NCBI RefSeq assembly: GCF_040649515.1
Contig: NZ_JBEZFP010000190.1
Location: 1-15,207 of the forward strand
Direction: 5' to 3'
DNA from: Yinghuangia elevatio
GTDB lineage: Bacteria > Actinomycetota > Actinomycetes > Streptomycetales > Streptomycetaceae
Length of the DNA: 15,207 nucleotides
A model generated the notes under the pieces. The model was not told the origin of the DNA, did not search any database, and was given only the letters and a program-made list of their open reading frames with translations. Each line of letters opens with the position of its first letter. Position 1 is the first letter of the stretch. The position numbers were made by a program, and so were the translations under genes. Below, one piece after another: positions 13,466 through 15,207 of this stretch.

Positions 13466-14053
13466 CTACTTCGTGCGCTTGCCCGGCGGCGTCAGTTTGC
13501 GGCCCAGGGACAGGTTCCTGGGGGCCGGGCCCCTGGTGACGGCATTGGTGGGCGCCGGGGGCGCGGACTGGGAGGTCCGGGGGAGCGCGGGGCCGTGGGT
13601 GAGGGCGCGGGGGTTGTCGAGGCGCACGATGACGCAGTCGCGGGCCCAGCGCGACGGCTGCTCCTCGCCGTCGGGAGCGTTGAGGCGGTCCGCGTGCAGG
13701 GCGGCGGCCGCGGTCGGCCAGGACCCGGCGTCGGGGGTGAGCACGACGACGTCCGCGGTCCAGGTGAGCAGGCGTCCGCCCTTGTCCTTGCTGCGCAGGG
13801 TCACCTCGGCGGCGTCCGCGTCGGTGAGGCCGGGGACGTGCTGCTCCACCGCGTCGGCCGTACGGTCCTGGAGGATGTGCACCGCGCCGTCGTGCCAGGT
13901 GTGCCACACCGGGCGTGCGGGGTGCCCGGCGGGGGCGATCCACAGCAGGCCGGACTTCTTCGCCGCCTCTTCGAGCAGCGCGCTGTCGAAGGGCGGCGTC
14001 GTGGGCGTGGCGGGCGGTGTCATGGGCGGCGAGGGGGTCCCGGGCTCACTCAT
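13466..14053 (-). CDS. Conserved hypothetical protein, possibly split-barrel fold
   Basis: A protein of 195 residues from the ATG at 14053. A Pro/Thr-rich start (1-22) leads to FDSALLEEAAKKSGLLWI (22-39). A beta-rich core follows: PVWHTWHDGAVHIL (48-61), AAEVTLRSKDKGGRLLTWTADVVVL (81-105) and RWARDCVIVRL (135-145). The last 50 residues are Pro/Ala/Arg-rich and probably disordered. The W-DG...V...V-R-K...W pattern recalls flavin/F420-binding split-barrel proteins, but no decisive cofactor motif is visible, so this is a guess at fold only. The start is uncertain: an ATG at 14095 (MWGMPRPVCGNLTS added) has GGAG 4 nt upstream, while 14053 has only a distant GGGAA. It is divergent from the CoA lyase gene and shares its 105-nt promoter region. 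Confidence 0.8.
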   Translation of the reverse strand: MSEPGTPSPPMTPPATPTTPPFDSALLEEAAKKSGLLWIAPAGHPARPVWHTWHDGAVHILQDRTADAVEQHVPGLTDADAAEVTLRSKDKGGRLLTWTADVVVLTPDAGSWPTAAAALHADRLNAPDGEEQPSRWARDCVIVRLDNPRALTHGPALPRTSQSAPPAPTNAVTRGPAPRNLSLGRKLTPPGKRTK

Positions 14054-14102
14054 GGACGTCAGGTTCCCACACACCGGACGCGGCATACCCCACATGGTTC
14101 TC

Positions 14103-14124
14103 CAGGTGACCTGCCAGTAACCTG
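14103..14124. promoter_or_regulatory. Operator-like repeats over a possible -10 box
   Basis: CAGGTGACCTG (14103-14113) is a palindrome. GGTGAC (14105-14110) and GTAACC (14117-14122) form an imperfect inverted repeat. ACCTG occurs at 14109 and 14120, 11 bp apart. TAACCT (14118-14123) fits a -10 box for the plus-strand CoA lyase gene, with a start near 14130. Overlap of repeats and -10 suggests a repressor site serving one or both divergent genes. Confidence 0.4.
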
Positions 14125-14158
14125 ACCGCACGATCCGCATGCAATGGGAGGACCATAA

Positions 14159-15127
14159 ATGGCCGCCACATCGCGTAGCCTGCGTTCCCGCCGTTCCTGT
14201 ATGGCAGTTCCGGGCAGCAACCCGCGCTTCATCGAGAAGGCCCAGGGCCTGCCGGTGGACCAGGTGTTCCTGGACCTGGAGGACGCCTGCGCACCCCTCG
14301 CCAAGGAGGGCGCGCGCCACACCATCGTGGACGCGCTGAACAACGGCGACTGGGGGGACCGGATCCGCGTCGTGCGGGTCAACGACTGGACCACGCACTG
14401 GACCTACCGCGACGTCGTGACCGTCGTGGAGGGCGCGGGAGCGAACCTCGACTGCATCATGCTGCCGAAGGTCCAGGACGCCGCGCAGGTCAAGGCGCTG
14501 GACCTGCTGCTGACGCAGATCGAGAAGACGGTCGGCCTGGAGGTCGGCAGGATCGGCATCGAGGCGCAGATCGAGAACGCCCGCGGGCTGGTCAACGTCG
14601 ACGAGATCGCGGCCGCGTCGCCGCGCATCGAGACCATCATCTTCGGCCCGGCCGACTTCATGGCGTCCATCAACATGAAGTCGCTCGTCGTCGGCGAGCA
14701 GCCGCCCGGGTACGACACGGGCGACGCGTACCACTACATCCTGATGCGGATCCTGATGGCCGCGCGCATGCACGACCTGCAGGCGATCGACGGTCCGTAC
14801 CTCCAGATCAAGGACACCGACGGCTTCCGCCGGGTGGCCGGCCGCTCGGCCGCGCTGGGCTACGACGGCAAGTGGGTGCTGCACCCGGGCCAGATCGACG
14901 CCGCGAACGAGGTGTACGCGCCCTCGCAGGCGGACTACGACCACGCCGAGCTGATCCTCGACGCGTACGAGTGGTCCACCTCGGAGGCCGGCGGTGCCAA
15001 GGGCGCCGCGATGCTCGGCGACGAGATGATCGACGAGGCGTCCCGCAAGATGGCCCTGGTCATCTCCGCCAAGGGCCGTGCCGCGGGCATGACCCGGACC
15101 GGCAAGTTCGAGCCGCCGCAGGGCTGA
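14159..15127 (+). CDS. HpcH/HpaI-family CoA ester lyase, malyl-CoA lyase type
   Basis: A 322-residue TIM-barrel enzyme of the citrate lyase beta/CoA lyase family. It would cleave or form (methyl)malyl-CoA from glyoxylate and acetyl- or propionyl-CoA, as in the ethylmalonyl-CoA pathway. Visible marks are SCMAVPGSNPRFIEKA (13-28), VFLDLEDACAP (36-46), VVRVN (71-75), metal-ligand Glu139 in IGIEAQIENARG (132-143), Asp166 in FGPADF (162-167) and WVLHPGQI (239-246). The ATG at 14159 has GGGAGGA upstream at good spacing. Length and motifs are normal for the bacterial mcl-type enzymes. Crotonyl-CoA reductase and ethylmalonyl-CoA mutase, which would confirm the pathway, are not in the window, so the exact substrate is inferred. 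Confidence 0.9.
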   Translation: MAATSRSLRSRRSCMAVPGSNPRFIEKAQGLPVDQVFLDLEDACAPLAKEGARHTIVDALNNGDWGDRIRVVRVNDWTTHWTYRDVVTVVEGAGANLDCIMLPKVQDAAQVKALDLLLTQIEKTVGLEVGRIGIEAQIENARGLVNVDEIAAASPRIETIIFGPADFMASINMKSLVVGEQPPGYDTGDAYHYILMRILMAARMHDLQAIDGPYLQIKDTDGFRRVAGRSAALGYDGKWVLHPGQIDAANEVYAPSQADYDHAELILDAYEWSTSEAGGAKGAAMLGDEMIDEASRKMALVISAKGRAAGMTRTGKFEPPQG

Positions 15128-15133
15128 CGGGCC

Positions 15134-15147
15134 GGCGTCGCGACGCC
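15134..15147. terminator. 14-bp perfect palindrome after the CoA lyase gene
   Basis: ggcgtcgcgacgcc is fully self-complementary and starts 6 nt after the CoA lyase stop. It could fold as a 5-bp stem with a CGCG loop. It may be a weak terminator or a protein site. The remaining 60 nt to the window end show no gene. Confidence 0.35.
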
Positions 15148-15207
15148 GTCCACCGACACGACGAGGCTCCGGCCGCCCGCCCGCAGAGCTCCGAAGAGCG
15201 ACGGGTT

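Noticed and set aside
14062..14068. GGGAACC (minus) as an ECF -35 box near the split-barrel-like gene
   Set aside because: No matching -10, and it lies inside or just before the coding start.

Overview
The window is very GC-rich. Gene density is high, GTG and TTG starts are common, and Shine-Dalgarno sites are short GGAGG types. Gene content and order point to a Streptomyces-like actinomycete chromosome (inferred; no marker gene fixes the genus). No rRNA, tRNA, transposase, phage gene or CRISPR array was found.

Layout. Positions 1-392 carry no gene but hold hairpins and a duplicated block. An enoyl-CoA hydratase/isomerase paralogue (minus) and a small DUF3117 protein (plus) diverge from 1182-1503. 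The DUF3117 gene converges on a SAM-dependent O-methyltransferase (minus) across a long nested inverted repeat. A plus-strand series follows: ECF sigma factor, zinc-type anti-sigma factor, membrane-anchored HtrA-type serine protease, TatB, then an unknown conserved protein. That series meets a minus-strand operon at a strong hairpin (7829-7856). Read in its direction of transcription, the operon is a 26-codon leader ORF, a PRC-barrel/MgtE_N/CBS protein, a DUF1003 membrane protein and the Fe-S carrier ATPase Mrp. Divergent from it are two tandem LppX/LprG-like lipoproteins (plus). The window ends with an uncharacterised minus-strand gene divergent from a malyl-CoA-lyase-type enzyme (plus).

How the genes fit together. 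The order methyltransferase, sigma, anti-sigma, HtrA, TatB, (gap), Mrp, DUF1003, MgtE_N/CBS matches, from memory, the Mycobacterium tuberculosis sigE locus (Rv1220c to about Rv1232c). The core is therefore probably an ancient actinobacterial envelope-stress and export module. The sequence adds two back-to-back GGGAACC promoter elements between the methyltransferase and the sigma gene. These suggest that the sigma factor drives its own operon and the divergent methyltransferase.

Most interesting for follow-up: the paired ECF promoters; the methyltransferase with no usual start codon where one is expected (an ATC sits 5 nt after GAGGAGG); the 26-codon ORF overlapping the MgtE_N/CBS gene by ATGA; the nested inverted repeat at 1738-1817; the hairpin cluster at 1-392; and a 5 x 12-bp tandem repeat upstream of the first lipoprotein. 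Most genes are conserved types, and I see no wholly new multi-gene system.
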